A DNA stretch of 64,000 nucleotides from Halomonas salipaludis (GCF_002286975.1 NZ_NSKB01000002.1:62001-126000); one strand, 5' to 3'; positions 36,390-46,600 are shown, counted from the first letter of the stretch. Translations and numbers: made by a program. The notes: generated by a model not told the origin, from the sequence alone.

Positions 36390-36728
36390 TCAGGCGCGAG
36401 GAGGGCGCTCGAAGGGGGCGGGAGGCTCTGACGGATAGCCCAGGCTTGGCCCGGGCAGGGGGGAGGAAGATACCGCTGCCTCAGCGGCCAGCCGAGCCAT
36501 GGAGGCTCCACACTGAGCGCAGGGCATGCAGCAAAGAGACACTGCAGTGGGGTGAGACTCACCCATCTCGGCCGTTGCAGCCAGATCCCAGGCCTGCGGG
36601 TCATGCGTGGCCAGCTTCTCCTGACAGACGGCATCGCCCTGATGCCCGCCCGCGGCCATAGGCGGTGCGAAAGCCATCAGAAGGGACATCATCATGCAGA
36701 TTAGCCAGTGGTAGCAGAGTCGAGACAT
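36390..36728 (-). CDS. Small secreted Cys/Met-containing protein of the copper cluster
   Basis: A 112-residue protein with a signal peptide (LCYHWLICMMMSLLMAFAPPMAAGG). A Cys motif LCCMPCAQCGASMA lies near residue 70, and the tail is Pro-rich. It precedes the multicopper oxidase gene on the same strand by 71 bases. The size and CxxC arrangement recall DUF2946-like proteins of copper clusters, but I cannot assign it firmly. The start at 36728 was chosen to open the signal peptide. Confidence 0.6.
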   Translation of the reverse strand: MSRLCYHWLICMMMSLLMAFAPPMAAGGHQGDAVCQEKLATHDPQAWDLAATAEMGESHPTAVSLCCMPCAQCGASMARLAAEAAVSSSPLPGPSLGYPSEPPAPFERPPRA

Positions 36729-36830
36729 GCGCTGAAACGGCCATTCAAGCCAAAACAGCGGCGAGTATTTCACGCCCTCAAGGAAGCTCGCAACCGACGT
36801 CCTGCACGCAGGTTGACCATCGCGGCTCGC

Positions 36831-36844
36831 TTGATCTGCATCAA
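36831..36844. promoter_or_regulatory. Perfect FNR/Anr box in the divergent copper-cluster spacer
   Basis: TTGATCTGCATCAA is an exact match to the FNR/Anr consensus TTGAT-N4-ATCAA. It lies in the 396-base spacer between the small Cys protein (minus) and the Met-rich protein (plus), suggesting that low oxygen controls one or both units. No convincing -10 at the class II distance is seen on either side. Otherwise this spacer (36729-37124) shows no gene. Confidence 0.6.
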
Positions 36845-37124
36845 TGGAAAGGTTGCGGCGTTGAACTAAGGTGAGTGCACCACCCTGTCAGTCGAGCCTC
36901 GCGCCATGGACCTGGCCGAACCCGCGACATGCCCAGACTCAAGGCGGGTCGGACTGCCGCCCTGCCCCGGTCATTACGATCTACCTGCTCACTCAGCGGT
37001 TCAGGCCTCGAGACTCACTCATCGTTGGTGCTGAAGAAACGACATTGACCTGCGTGCAACACACAGCTCGCAGAATGTAGACGATGGCAATCGATCGGGC
37101 CTCTCGCCCGACGGGAGAATGAAC

Positions 37125-37721
37125 ATGAAGCTTCGCAAGCAGACGTTGACACTCGCACTCGCCGTGGCACTCGCTGCCAGTGGCACCGGCATTACCCTCG
37201 CCCAGGGGATGATGGGCGGCAGCCAGGGCGGTATGAGCTCCGGCATGATGGGTGGCGGCCAGGGCGGCATGGGTCCCGGCATGATGGCTGGAATGATGGG
37301 GGGCGACCAGGGCGGCATGGGCCCCGGCATGATGAAGGGCATGATGGCTGGCGGCATGATGCCCTGCCCGATGATGGGCGGCGGCGCCGGCATGGGCATG
37401 ATGTCGATGCTCGACGATGAGCAGCGCAGTGCGATGCGCGAGCTGATGCAGGAGCACCGCCCTGCCCAGTTCGAGCGCATGGGGCAGATGATGAACCTGC
37501 GCGACGACCTAATGGCCGAGATGCACGGCGAACGCCCCGACCCTGATGAGGTCCAGGCGCTACACGGCCAGATGGCCGAGCTGCACGGTGAAATGATGGC
37601 CGGGATGGTGCGCATGCGAAACGCCATGCATGACCTGATGAGCGACGAACAGCGCCAGCAGCTCGAACAGGCCACGCCCGAGGGCGGCGCCAATCCCGAC
37701 GACCACGATGCCCATCACTGA
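37125..37721 (+). CDS. Met/Gly-rich periplasmic protein, copper-binding candidate
   Basis: A protein of about 198 residues with a signal peptide (KLRKQTLTLALAVALAASGTGITLAQ). A Met/Gly-rich region (repeats of GGMMGG, GGMGPGMM, about residues 30-85) is followed by a helical half with the LTxxQ/Spy-like character: LDDEQRSAMRELMQEHRPAQFERMGQMMNLRDDLMAEMHGERPD. It ends in a His/Asp-rich tail. Met clusters bind Cu(I). The ATG at 37125 is preferred to one 6 bases earlier because GGGAG stands seven bases before it. It precedes the copper ATPase on the same strand and may act as its periplasmic metal buffer. Confidence 0.8.
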   Translation: MKLRKQTLTLALAVALAASGTGITLAQGMMGGSQGGMSSGMMGGGQGGMGPGMMAGMMGGDQGGMGPGMMKGMMAGGMMPCPMMGGGAGMGMMSMLDDEQRSAMRELMQEHRPAQFERMGQMMNLRDDLMAEMHGERPDPDEVQALHGQMAELHGEMMAGMVRMRNAMHDLMSDEQRQQLEQATPEGGANPDDHDAHH

Positions 37722-37801
37722 ACCGCGTTGATAGCAGCGCCAGGATGTTCCGGCGGCCACCCAGTGGCCGCCCCTTCGGCCCCGCCCGCAGGAGGCATGC
37801 T

Positions 37802-40306
37802 TTGAGCGATTCCACCGCGAACAAGATCACCCTGACGGTGCCCGGCATGGGCAGTGACCACTGTGCCGGCATCGTGCGCAAGACGCTCCAACGCCTCGAC
37901 GGCGTGGGCGAGATCGAGACCAATATCGCCAACCATCGGGTCAGCGTGACCATCGACGATGACGGCCCCGATGGAGAGACACTGAAAGGCGCCGTGGAGG
38001 GCGCCGGCTATGACGTGGCCGCCGTCAGTGGCGATAGCGGCAAGCAACAGATTCGCCTGACGGTGCCCGGCATGGGTTCGGACCACTGTGCTGGCATCGT
38101 GCGCAAGACGCTTGAACGCCTGTCGGGCGTCGAGTCGATCGACACCAATATCGCCAATCACCGTGTCTCGGTCACCGTTAGCGGCGACCTCGATGGCGAC
38201 ACGCTCAAGAGCGCCGTGGAGGGCGCCGGCTACGATGTCGCCGCCGTGCAGAGCGACGAGGCGGAGGAAGGCGAAAGCGACGCCGAGATCGAGGAGGCCT
38301 ATCTGAGCCAGGCCCGCAAGCGGCTATGGATCGCCGGCGTGCCCACCACCCTGATCATGCTGCTGATGATGCCGCACATGTTCTGGCAGCCGCTTCCCGG
38401 CTATCTGGCGATCGTGGCGCTGCTGGCCTTCCCGGTGGTGTTCCTCTACGGCGGGGCAGCCACCCATAAATCGAGCTGGCGCTCGCTGAAGAACGGCACC
38501 TTCAACATGGACGTGCTGATCTCCATGGGCAGCCTACCGCCCTACCTGATCGGCCTGATCGGCTTCGTCTACCCGATGACCTCGTTCATCGAGATGGCCG
38601 CCACCATCATGACCTTCCACCTGCTGGGGCGTTACCTGGAAGCCCTGGCCAAGGGGCGCGCGTCCCAGGCCATTCGTCGCCTGCTGACCCTGGGCGCCAA
38701 GACGGCACGGGTGGAGCGCGACGGCGAAGAGGTCGAGGTGGCAGTGAAAGAGTTGGCACCCGGCGACATCATGGTCGTGCGCCCCGGCGACAAGATCCCC
38801 ACCGACGGCGAGGTAGTCGAGGGCGAGAGCCATATCGACGAGTCCATCGCCACCGGCGAGTCGATCCCGGTCTACAAGAGCAGCGGCGACAGCGTGATCG
38901 GTGCCACCATCAACAAGGAGGGGCGCTTGCGGGTCAAGGCGACCCGGGTTGGCGGCGATACCTTCCTGTCACAGGTGGTCAAGCTGATCGACCAGGCCCA
39001 AGGCTCGCGGGTGCCGATCCAGGAGTTCGCTGACCGCATGACCGGGCGCTTCGTGCCGGCGGTACTGGCCATCTCCCTGGCCAGCCTGGTTGCCTGGGCA
39101 GTGTTCCCGGATGCCCTGCGTCCGATCCTCGACTGGGGCGCGACCTTCCTGCCGTGGGTGAACCCCGAGGCTGCCACGCCGATCCTTGCCATCCTCGCCG
39201 CCATCGCGGTACTCGTCATCGCCTGCCCCTGCGCGCTGGGCCTGGCCACGCCCACCGCACTGATGGTGGGCTCCGGCATCGGTGCCGAACGCGGCATCCT
39301 GATACGCTCCGGCGAGGCGATCCAGACCTTCAAGGACGTCAAGGTCATGGTGCTCGACAAGACCGGCACCATTACTCGCGGCGAGCCGACGCTAACCGAA
39401 GCGGTCGCCGCCGACGGCGTCGACGAGACACGCCTGCTGACCCTGGCGGCGAGCGTGGAGAACGCCTCGGAGCACCCCATCGCCCGAGCCATCGTGGATG
39501 GGGCCAAGCAGCGCGACGTGAAACCCGGCGAGGTCAGCGAGTTCCGTTCCACCGGGGCACGCGGCGTCTCAGGCAAGGTCGGCGAGGAGACCGTGCTGAT
39601 CGGCAATCGTCGACTGCTGGAAGAGGAAGGTGTGCAGGGCCTCGAGTCACTGGATGACGCCATGAGCGAGCTCGAGGGCAAGGGCCGCAGCGTGGTGATC
39701 GTCGCCGCCGACGGCCAGGCGCTGGGCCTGGTGGCCGTGGCCGACACCCTCAAGGAAGAATCGATCGAGGCCATCCGCGGCATGCATGCGCTGGGCCTGC
39801 ACGTGGTGATGATCACCGGCGACAACGAGCGCGCCGCCCGCGCCGTGGCCGTCGAGGTCGGCATCGATGAGGTCCAGGCCGGCGTGCTGCCGGAAGGTAA
39901 GGTCGATGCCATTCGCGCACTTCAGGAAAAACACGGCAACCACGTGGCAATGGTCGGCGACGGCATCAACGACGCCCCTGCCCTCACCCAGGCCAACGTC
40001 GGCATCGCCATCGGTGCCGGCGCCGACGTCGCCATCGAGGCCGCCGACGTGACACTGGTGAGCGGCGAGCTGACCGGGGTGGTGGACGCCATGCATCTCT
40101 CTCGTGCCACCTACGGCAAGATCGTGCAGAACCTGATCTGGGCCAGCGGCTACAACATCGCGGCCATCCCCATCGCCGCGCTGGGCCTGCTGCATCCCAT
40201 GATCGGCGTGATCGCCATGACCGCAAGCTCGCTGTCGGTGATCGGCAACTCGCTGCTGCTCAAGCGGCGTTTCACCCGCGAGACCCCGCAAGGAGACGCC
40301 CAATGA
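37802..40306 (+). CDS. copA: Copper-transporting P1B-type ATPase with two atypical HMA domains
   Basis: An 834-residue metal pump. A TTG start at 37802 was chosen because AGGAGG stands six bases before it; an ATG at 37745 lacks such a site. Two N-terminal HMA-like domains (residues 8-75, 83-150) each carry GMGSDHC instead of the usual GMxCxxC, so one Cys (21 or 96) remains with a neighbouring His. Downstream are TGES, the Cu(I) channel motif CPC (475-477), the phosphorylated Asp519 in DKTGT, and GDGIND. It exports Cu(I) to the periplasm. The unusual HMA sites may shift metal preference or regulation. Confidence 0.93.
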   Translation: MSDSTANKITLTVPGMGSDHCAGIVRKTLQRLDGVGEIETNIANHRVSVTIDDDGPDGETLKGAVEGAGYDVAAVSGDSGKQQIRLTVPGMGSDHCAGIVRKTLERLSGVESIDTNIANHRVSVTVSGDLDGDTLKSAVEGAGYDVAAVQSDEAEEGESDAEIEEAYLSQARKRLWIAGVPTTLIMLLMMPHMFWQPLPGYLAIVALLAFPVVFLYGGAATHKSSWRSLKNGTFNMDVLISMGSLPPYLIGLIGFVYPMTSFIEMAATIMTFHLLGRYLEALAKGRASQAIRRLLTLGAKTARVERDGEEVEVAVKELAPGDIMVVRPGDKIPTDGEVVEGESHIDESIATGESIPVYKSSGDSVIGATINKEGRLRVKATRVGGDTFLSQVVKLIDQAQGSRVPIQEFADRMTGRFVPAVLAISLASLVAWAVFPDALRPILDWGATFLPWVNPEAATPILAILAAIAVLVIACPCALGLATPTALMVGSGIGAERGILIRSGEAIQTFKDVKVMVLDKTGTITRGEPTLTEAVAADGVDETRLLTLAASVENASEHPIARAIVDGAKQRDVKPGEVSEFRSTGARGVSGKVGEETVLIGNRRLLEEEGVQGLESLDDAMSELEGKGRSVVIVAADGQALGLVAVADTLKEESIEAIRGMHALGLHVVMITGDNERAARAVAVEVGIDEVQAGVLPEGKVDAIRALQEKHGNHVAMVGDGINDAPALTQANVGIAIGAGADVAIEAADVTLVSGELTGVVDAMHLSRATYGKIVQNLIWASGYNIAAIPIAALGLLHPMIGVIAMTASSLSVIGNSLLLKRRFTRETPQGDAQ

Positions 40307-40494
40307 ACCGCCTTCACCACTGGATGATGACCGCCTGCCTGGTGCTGATGGGGGCAGTCATGCTGCTGCTGATGTGGCGCGCCCAATCGCTGAGCGGCGG
40401 CGCTTGGCTGCTGCTACCCATGGCACTGTGCCTGGGGGCTCATTGGCTGCTGCATCGCCACTGCGATAAGGAACAGGACACTGGCGATCGATGA
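40303..40494 (+). CDS. Small membrane protein, DUF2933-like
   Basis: A 63-residue protein whose ATG overlaps the copA stop (ATGA), so it is translationally coupled. It has two membrane helices (MMTACLVLMGAVMLLLMW and AWLLLPMALCLGAHWLL) and a His/Cys tail (HRHCDKEQ) that could bind metal. Layout and location match the small DUF2933 proteins of copper clusters. Confidence 0.68.
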   Translation: MNRLHHWMMTACLVLMGAVMLLLMWRAQSLSGGAWLLLPMALCLGAHWLLHRHCDKEQDTGDR

Positions 40495-40574
40495 CTGGAC
40501 AAGCGCGGCGAGCACGTCGAGGATAGGGCCCCGTTGTAGCCTCGCTTCCTCCTGCCATCAGCCGAGAGTGTGCC

Positions 40575-41948
40575 ATGCCGCCTGTCACCGAAACGCCCCA
40601 CCAGGTTCCGTTCCGTGAGGCCGTGATGGTCTGGCTGCGCATCGCCATGCTGAGCTTCGGCGGCCCGGCTGGGCAGATCGCGGTGATGCACCGTATCCTG
40701 GTCGAGGAGAAGCAGTGGATCGGCGAGCGGCGTTTCCTGCACGCCCTCAACTACTGCATGATGCTGCCAGGACCGGAGGCCCAGCAGCTGGCGATCTACA
40801 TCGGCTGGCTGATGCACCGCACCAAGGGCGGCCTGGTTGCCGGTTGCCTGTTCGTGCTGCCCGGCTTCATCGCCATCCTGGCACTCAGCTACCTCTATGC
40901 GGCGCTGGGTAACGTGGGGCTGGTGGAGGGGCTGTTCTTCGGCCTCAAGGCCGCCGTACTGGCGGTGGTGCTCAATGCCGTGGTACGGATCGGCAAGCGG
41001 GCACTCAAGAATCGGATCATGCTGGGCCTGGCAGCGGCAGCCTTCGTGGCCATCTTCTTTTTCGACGTGGCCTTCCCATTGATCATCCTGAGTGCGGCGC
41101 TGCTGGGTTACTGGGGCGGCAAGCGCGGCATGATGGCCTTTCAGGTGGGCGGCGGCCATGGCAATGGCAACGACCAGGGACTCAGCGACCGCGACTCGCT
41201 GCTCGGTGAGGGGCTGCCGGCCCACGCACAGCCCAACCCCGGCTGGTCGCTGCGCATCTCGGCCATCTTCCTGCTGCTGTGGCTGACACCGGTGGCGCTG
41301 CTGTTGATCACGCTGGGTGGTGAAAACGTCTTCAGCCAGATCGCCACCTTCTTCAGCAAGATGGCGGTGGTGACCTTCGGCGGCGCCTATGCGGTGCTCG
41401 GCTATGTGACCCAGGAAGCGGTTCAAAACTACGCTTGGCTGGCCCCCGGGGAGATGCTCGACGGCCTGGGCATGGCCGAGACCACCCCGGGACCACTGAT
41501 CCAGGTGGTGCAGTTCGTCGGCTTCATGGCTGCCTACCGCGAGGCCATTGGGCTCGATCCGATGCTGGCGGCGACCCTGGCAGCAGTGCTCTCCACCTGG
41601 GTGACCTTCGTGCCCTGCTTCCTGTGGATCTTCCTCGGCGCGCCCTACGTGGAGCGCCTGCGTGACAACCGCGCCCTCAGTGCCGCGCTGTCGGCCATCA
41701 CCGCGGCGGTGGTCGGCGTGATCCTCAACCTGGCGATCTGGTTCGGGCTCCACGTGATCTTTGCCGAGGTCGAAGAGTGGCGCGCCCTGGGGGCTCGCCT
41801 GCTGATCCCGGACCTGGCCTCGCTGGAGCCGCTTGCCCTGCTCCTGTCTGCCGCGGCCATGCTTGCCATCTTCCGCTACAAGGTCGGTATGCTCACTGTG
41901 CTGGGCGGCTGTGCACTACTCGGGGTGCTGTTCTCCTTGGTGTTCTAG
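40575..41948 (+). CDS. chrA: Chromate transporter ChrA
   Basis: A 457-residue bidomain CHR transporter with two homologous halves of about five to six helices. The signature FGGPAGQIAVMHR opens domain 1 (about residues 30-42), and VTFGGAYAVLGYVTQEAV with GLGMAETTPGPLI marks domain 2. It exports chromate (or a related oxyanion) from the cytoplasm. It follows the copA unit by 80 bases and completes a metal-resistance block. Confidence 0.94.
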   Translation: MPPVTETPHQVPFREAVMVWLRIAMLSFGGPAGQIAVMHRILVEEKQWIGERRFLHALNYCMMLPGPEAQQLAIYIGWLMHRTKGGLVAGCLFVLPGFIAILALSYLYAALGNVGLVEGLFFGLKAAVLAVVLNAVVRIGKRALKNRIMLGLAAAAFVAIFFFDVAFPLIILSAALLGYWGGKRGMMAFQVGGGHGNGNDQGLSDRDSLLGEGLPAHAQPNPGWSLRISAIFLLLWLTPVALLLITLGGENVFSQIATFFSKMAVVTFGGAYAVLGYVTQEAVQNYAWLAPGEMLDGLGMAETTPGPLIQVVQFVGFMAAYREAIGLDPMLAATLAAVLSTWVTFVPCFLWIFLGAPYVERLRDNRALSAALSAITAAVVGVILNLAIWFGLHVIFAEVEEWRALGARLLIPDLASLEPLALLLSAAAMLAIFRYKVGMLTVLGGCALLGVLFSLVF

Positions 41949-41971
41949 CATAGAATTTTTCAGCGCTGCGC

Positions 41972-42673
41972 TTACAGCACCTGGTCATATAGCGCACGAT
42001 CAGCACGATAGCAGCCACACGATGCGTTTATGAGGCCCTCGCGGTCGAGCACGATAATGTTGCCACGATGGTAGCTGATCAAGTCGCGGTGCTGCAGTGC
42101 CAATGCCGCCGACGTAACGCCCGCCCGCCTGACGCCCAGCATCCCCGCGAGAAACTCATGGGTCAGCTGGAGCGTGCTGGAGCTGGCACGGTCTTGGGTC
42201 ATCAGCAACCAACGCGCCAGTCGCGCCTCGACTTGGTGAAAGTGCGTGCAGGCAGCCGTTTGGGCAAGCTGAACCATGACCACATAAAGATAGCGCTGGA
42301 GTCGCTGCTGAAGGGCGGGAAAGCGCAGCATCATGCGCCGAAAACATGCAGCGTCCATGCGTAGCGCCAAGCCTGAGCCTTGTACCAACGCGCACAGTGG
42401 GAATTCCTCGACGCCCAGGAGCAGCGACTCACCAACCATCCCTTCGCGCCCGGCCATGGCGACCTCCAGCCACTTATCGCCCTCATGACCGACAATCAGT
42501 GAGATAAAGCTATCGAGTGGAAAATAGACGTGCTCAACGAGCGCTCCAGGCTCAATCAGCCTCTCGCCAAAGCTAAGCTCAACGACCTCGCAGGCAGCGA
42601 CAAAGGTGGCGTGCTCACTCGGCAGTAATTCATCGAGCAGCTGGTTAGCTACGGGGAGTGAAAGGAGATCAAC
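41972..42673 (-). pseudogene. Crp/Fnr-family regulator, nearly complete but without a start codon
   Basis: The minus strand encodes a nearly full Crp/Fnr protein: the cyclic-nucleotide-like beta roll from LPVANQLLDELLPSEHATF, then a C-terminal helix-turn-helix (LTHEFLAGMLGVRRAGVTSAALALQ) and the end NIIVLDREGLINASCGCYRADR. From 42673 down to the first ATG at 42457 (middle of the sensor domain) no in-frame ATG, GTG or TTG exists. The 5' end runs into the frame of a second Crp/Fnr fragment. It is likely inactive, unless a CTG codon is used. Cys residues for an iron-sulfur cluster are not evident. Confidence 0.75.
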
Positions 42674-42960
42674 TCCGCCCGCTGCAGCTTGCCGGCCGAC
42701 TCCGTGACGCCTTCCCGACGTACGCCCAGCATGTTGGCGATCAACTCCTGCGTCATCACCAGCTTGTCACCCGGCAGGCGATCGAGACTCAGCAGCAGCC
42801 AACAACACAGCTGCTGATCGACACTGTGGTGGCGATTGCACACCGCTGTCTGGGCCATCTCCGTCAGTAGCGCCTGGGTATATCGCAGCAGCAGCCGCTG
42901 CATCACAGCGGCACGATAGAACTCATCCTTGATGTGCTGGCCTTTAAGCCGATAGGCATC
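42649..42960 (-). pseudogene. C-terminal fragment of a second Crp/Fnr-family regulator
   Basis: The frame AYRLKGQHIKDEFYRAAVMQ to RLLLRYTQALLTEMAQTAV and VMTQELIANMLGVRREGVTE is the helix-turn-helix half of a Crp/Fnr protein. It is preceded by a stop (TAG) at the junction with a GGDEF fragment and ends early at FHSP, with the last family block missing. It overlaps, in another frame, the start of the next fragment. Two such genes in tandem appear to have lost their ends by deletion. Confidence 0.75.
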
Positions 42961-43239
42961 CTAGGCGGCGATGAATTCTTGATTCTACTGACCGAGGTGC
43001 AGGATATCGATGGTGTCCGGCACGTCGCCGATGCCGTCTTCGACGCATTGCTAGCGTCGCACCCGGTAGGGGGGCAGGCGATCACCATCACCGCCAGCCT
43101 GGGTATCAGCCGCTATCCGGATAGCGGCACGACCCCGTATGAGCTGATGCATCACGCAGACACCGCCATGTATTGCAGCAAGCGCCGGGGGCGCAACAAT
43201 TACCAATTCTTTTCCGGTGATATGCTGCACGGTCTATAA
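42961..43239 (+). pseudogene. Fragment of a GGDEF diguanylate cyclase
   Basis: Beginning right at the junction, the plus strand reads LGGDEFLILLTEVQDIDGVRHVADAVF and ITITASLGISRYPDSGTTPYELMHHADTAMYCSKRRGRNNYQFF, the C-terminal half of a GGDEF domain with its active-site GGDEF. The N-terminal half and any sensor domain are missing. A start ATG at 42934 exists but reads through Crp sequence on the other strand, so it is not the original. Confidence 0.78.
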
Positions 43240-43623
43240 CGCCAAGCACGCAGCGTAACCCCCCAAAAAATAAGTGAAAATATTGCTCTGGTGTTCGCCA
43301 GCGCACAGTCGGAGTGGCGGATAAGGCTTACTATCAATTCGAGTGAGGCGAGGGAAATGCCTAGATAGGATGTCGCACTATGCGCCGCAGAGGATGGGGC
43401 GCTAACCATTTACGTAAGGCATTAATAGAAAAATCACCATGGCACTAAAGAATGCCGCCCCTCGGGTTGATGCTGTTTTCTGCATAACAGCACAGCTTGG
43501 CTTTTTCGTCATGAGTGACATCCACGCCGCAGACAGCACTCTCCCCTTATATTACCCGACTTGACGCCGCCACTCTGCGACTGGAGGCGGCCATTCACAG
43601 GGCCGCCATGCCAGTCGGCGGGC
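43240..43623. other. Intergenic region without gene, A/T-rich
   Basis: A 384-base stretch between the GGDEF fragment and the end of putA, with lower GC than neighbours and no convincing coding frame on either strand. It holds one hairpin (43586-43607). It may be decayed sequence like the adjacent remnants. Confidence 0.6.
43586..43607 (-). terminator. Hairpin downstream of putA
   Basis: GGCGGCC / GGCCGCC form a perfect 7-base-pair stem with loop ATTCACAG, 17 bases after the putA stop. There is no U-run, so it may be a weak terminator or 3' stabiliser. Confidence 0.45.
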
Positions 43624-46600
43624 CTATTCGGCCGTCGCCAGCAGGCTGGCATTACCCCCCGCGGCAGTGGTATCGATGCACAGATGGCGTTCCACCACGT
43701 AGCGTTCCGGCGCAATGACCTGGGTCTCGAGCGGGATGATCGCACCGTCGCGCTTGGCGAGGGCCAGCCGCAGCTCGCGGGTCCAGTCGCTGGCGCCGGC
43801 GGCGGCTACTGCGGCGATGCCATTGAGGTCGCTCAGCGCCTTCGGCATAACGATGCCGTCGAGCCCAACCAGCGGCGCCCCGGCATCGATCAGCGGCTTC
43901 ACCGCCTGCTCGGCGCCTGTCGCCACCACCACCGCCGCACAGCCTGTGCCCAGCGCCTGGGCGGCCTGCGCCAGGGCGATATCCAGGGTCGGTCCCAGGC
44001 ACAGCACCGGCCCCTTCGGGTACTGCGACAATCGATTACTTTCCCCCGTCGGCCCCGGCAGGGTCTGCGGTGTCATGTCCAGTGCCGCCGTCTCATTGAG
44101 CGCCCTGCGTACCACGCCGCCCTTGCCGGACAGCGCGCGGCGCAGCACCTCGACCCGGTCGGGTCGCGCCGCCCAGTTGCGTGAGTCGAGCCCGTCGAGG
44201 GCCGGCTGCAGCGCCTCGAGTGTTACGGCCTTGCCCTGCGGTGCGTCGTAACGCTCCGCGGGTGCAGTACGCCGGAAGCGCGAGACGTAGAGCGGACCGC
44301 CGGCCTTGGGACCGGTGCCCGAGAGGCCCTCGCCGCCGAAGGGCTGGGAGCCGACGATGGCGCCGATCTGGTTGCGATTGACGTAGATATTGCCGACATG
44401 GATGCGCTCGACGATCTGCTGCACGCGGTCGTCGATGCGGGTATGCAGGCCGAAGGTCAGCCCGTACCCGCGGTCGTTGATGGCATCGACCACCTTGTCG
44501 ATGTCGCGCGCCTTGAAGGTGGCCACGTGCAGGACCGGACCAAATATCTCACGCTCGAGATCCTCGATCCCGCCGACCTCGACCACCGCCGGGGTAACAA
44601 AGGTGCCGGTGTCCGGCACCGGCAGCGTCTTCATCACCTTGCCGGTTTTTTCCTGCTCCGCCACGTAGGCGCTGATGTCGGCCTGGGCCTCGGCGTCGAT
44701 CACCGGCGAGACGTCGGTGTCGGTATTCCACGGATCGCCGATGGTCAGCGCGTCCATGGCGCCGTCGAGCATGTGGAGTAGCCGCTCGCGGGCCTCTTCC
44801 TGGACGTAGAGCATGCGCAGCGCCGAACAGCGCTGGCCGGCCGACTGGAAGGAGGAAATCAGGATGTCGCGCACCGCCTGCTCGGTCAGCGCCGTGGAGT
44901 CCACGATCATGGCATTCAGCCCGCCGGTCTCGGCGATCAGTACCGCGTCCGGCCCGGCATTCTGCGCCAGGGCCTGGTGGATGATCTGCGCCACCGGGGT
45001 CGAGCCGGTGAAGCACACACCAGCAATCCGCGGATCGTTGGTCAGCGGACCACCCACCGTCGGCCCGTCACCAGGCAGCAGTTGCAGCGCCGCTTCCGGC
45101 AGTCCGGCCTCACGCATCAGTTCGACGGCGCGGGCGGCGATCAGCGGCGTCTGCTCGGCGGGCTTGGCCAACACGGCATTGCCGGCCGCCAGCGCCGCAG
45201 CGATCTGGCCGGTGAAGATGGCCAGCGGGAAGTTCCACGGGCTGATGCAGACGAACATGCCGCGGGCACTGCCAGGCTCCTCCGCCTCCAGCCGCTCGGC
45301 CTCGTTGGCATAGAAGCGCAGAAAATCCACCGCTTCGCGCACTTCGGCGATGCCATCGAACATCATCTTGCCGGCCTCGCGGGTGGCGATCACGGTCAGC
45401 TCGGCGATGTGCGCTTCATAGAGGTCGGCGGTGCGGTGCAGCACCTCGGCGCGCTGCGCCGCCGGGCGCGCCGACCATTCGCGGAAGCCCTGCTCGGCGG
45501 CATCGAGGGCGGCGGCCACCTCCTCCAGTGTCGCTTCATGTACCTTACCAATCACCCGCGAGCCGTCGGCGGGCGACAGGGCGTCGCGAGCCGGCCCTTG
45601 CGGTGCCGGACTGCCCACCAGCATGGGGCCTGCCGTCCAGGTGGCGTCGGCAAAGGCCTCACGCGCCTTGAGCAGCGGCAGGATCGAGGCGGGTTCGTTG
45701 ATGCGGTAGCCCTTGGAGTTCTTGCGATCGGGCGCGAACAGCTCGCCGGGCTGGCGAATCAGCGGGCTTGATACGTCCTTGCCAAGCTGCTGGAACCCGG
45801 ACACCGGATCCTTCGAGACCTCGCTGGGAGGGATCGAGCTATCCACTACCTGGTTGACGAACGAGGAGTTCGCACCATTCTCCAGCAGGCGGCGCACCAG
45901 GTAGGCCAGCAGGTCACGGTGCGCGCCGACCGGGGCGTAGATACGGCAGTGCGTGCCTTCCGCCTGCTTGACGATATGGTGCAGTGATTCACCCATGCCG
46001 TGCAGGCGCTGAAATTCGTAGCTCTCCTTGTCACCGCCGGCCATGGCCACCACGGCGGCGCAGGTGTGGGCATTGTGGGTGGCGAACTGTGGGTAGATAC
46101 GGTCACGACGGTCGAGCAGCATTTGGGCGCAGGCCATATAGCTGACGTCGGTATTGACCTTGCGCGTGTAGACCGGAAAGGTCTTGACCCCCATCTCCTG
46201 GGACAGCTTGATCTCGGTATCCCAGTAGGCACCCTTGACCAGGCGCACCATGATCTTGCGGTCGAAGCGTTCGGCAAGCTCGTAGAGCGCCTCGATGACC
46301 GGCGCGGCGCGGCGCCCATAGGCCTGTACCACGACCCCGAAACCGTCCCAGCCATCGAGGCTGGGGTCCGACATCAGCGCTTCGATCACGTCGAGGGAGA
46401 GGTCGAGCCGGTCCTGCTCCTCGGCGTCGATATTGAAGCCGATATTGGCCTTGGCCGCCTGCTGCACCAGCTCCCTGGCGCGTGGCACGAGTTCCGCCAT
46501 CACCGTGTCACGATGGGTATATTCATAGCGCGGATGCAGCGCCGAGAGCTTCACCGAGATGCCGGGGCTGCCGCGCACATCGCCCTTGGCCTGCTTGGCA

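Noticed and set aside
37745-37801. Upstream ATG start for the copper ATPase
   Set aside because: No ribosome-binding site and an unrelated Arg-rich leader; AGGAGG is positioned for the TTG at 37802.
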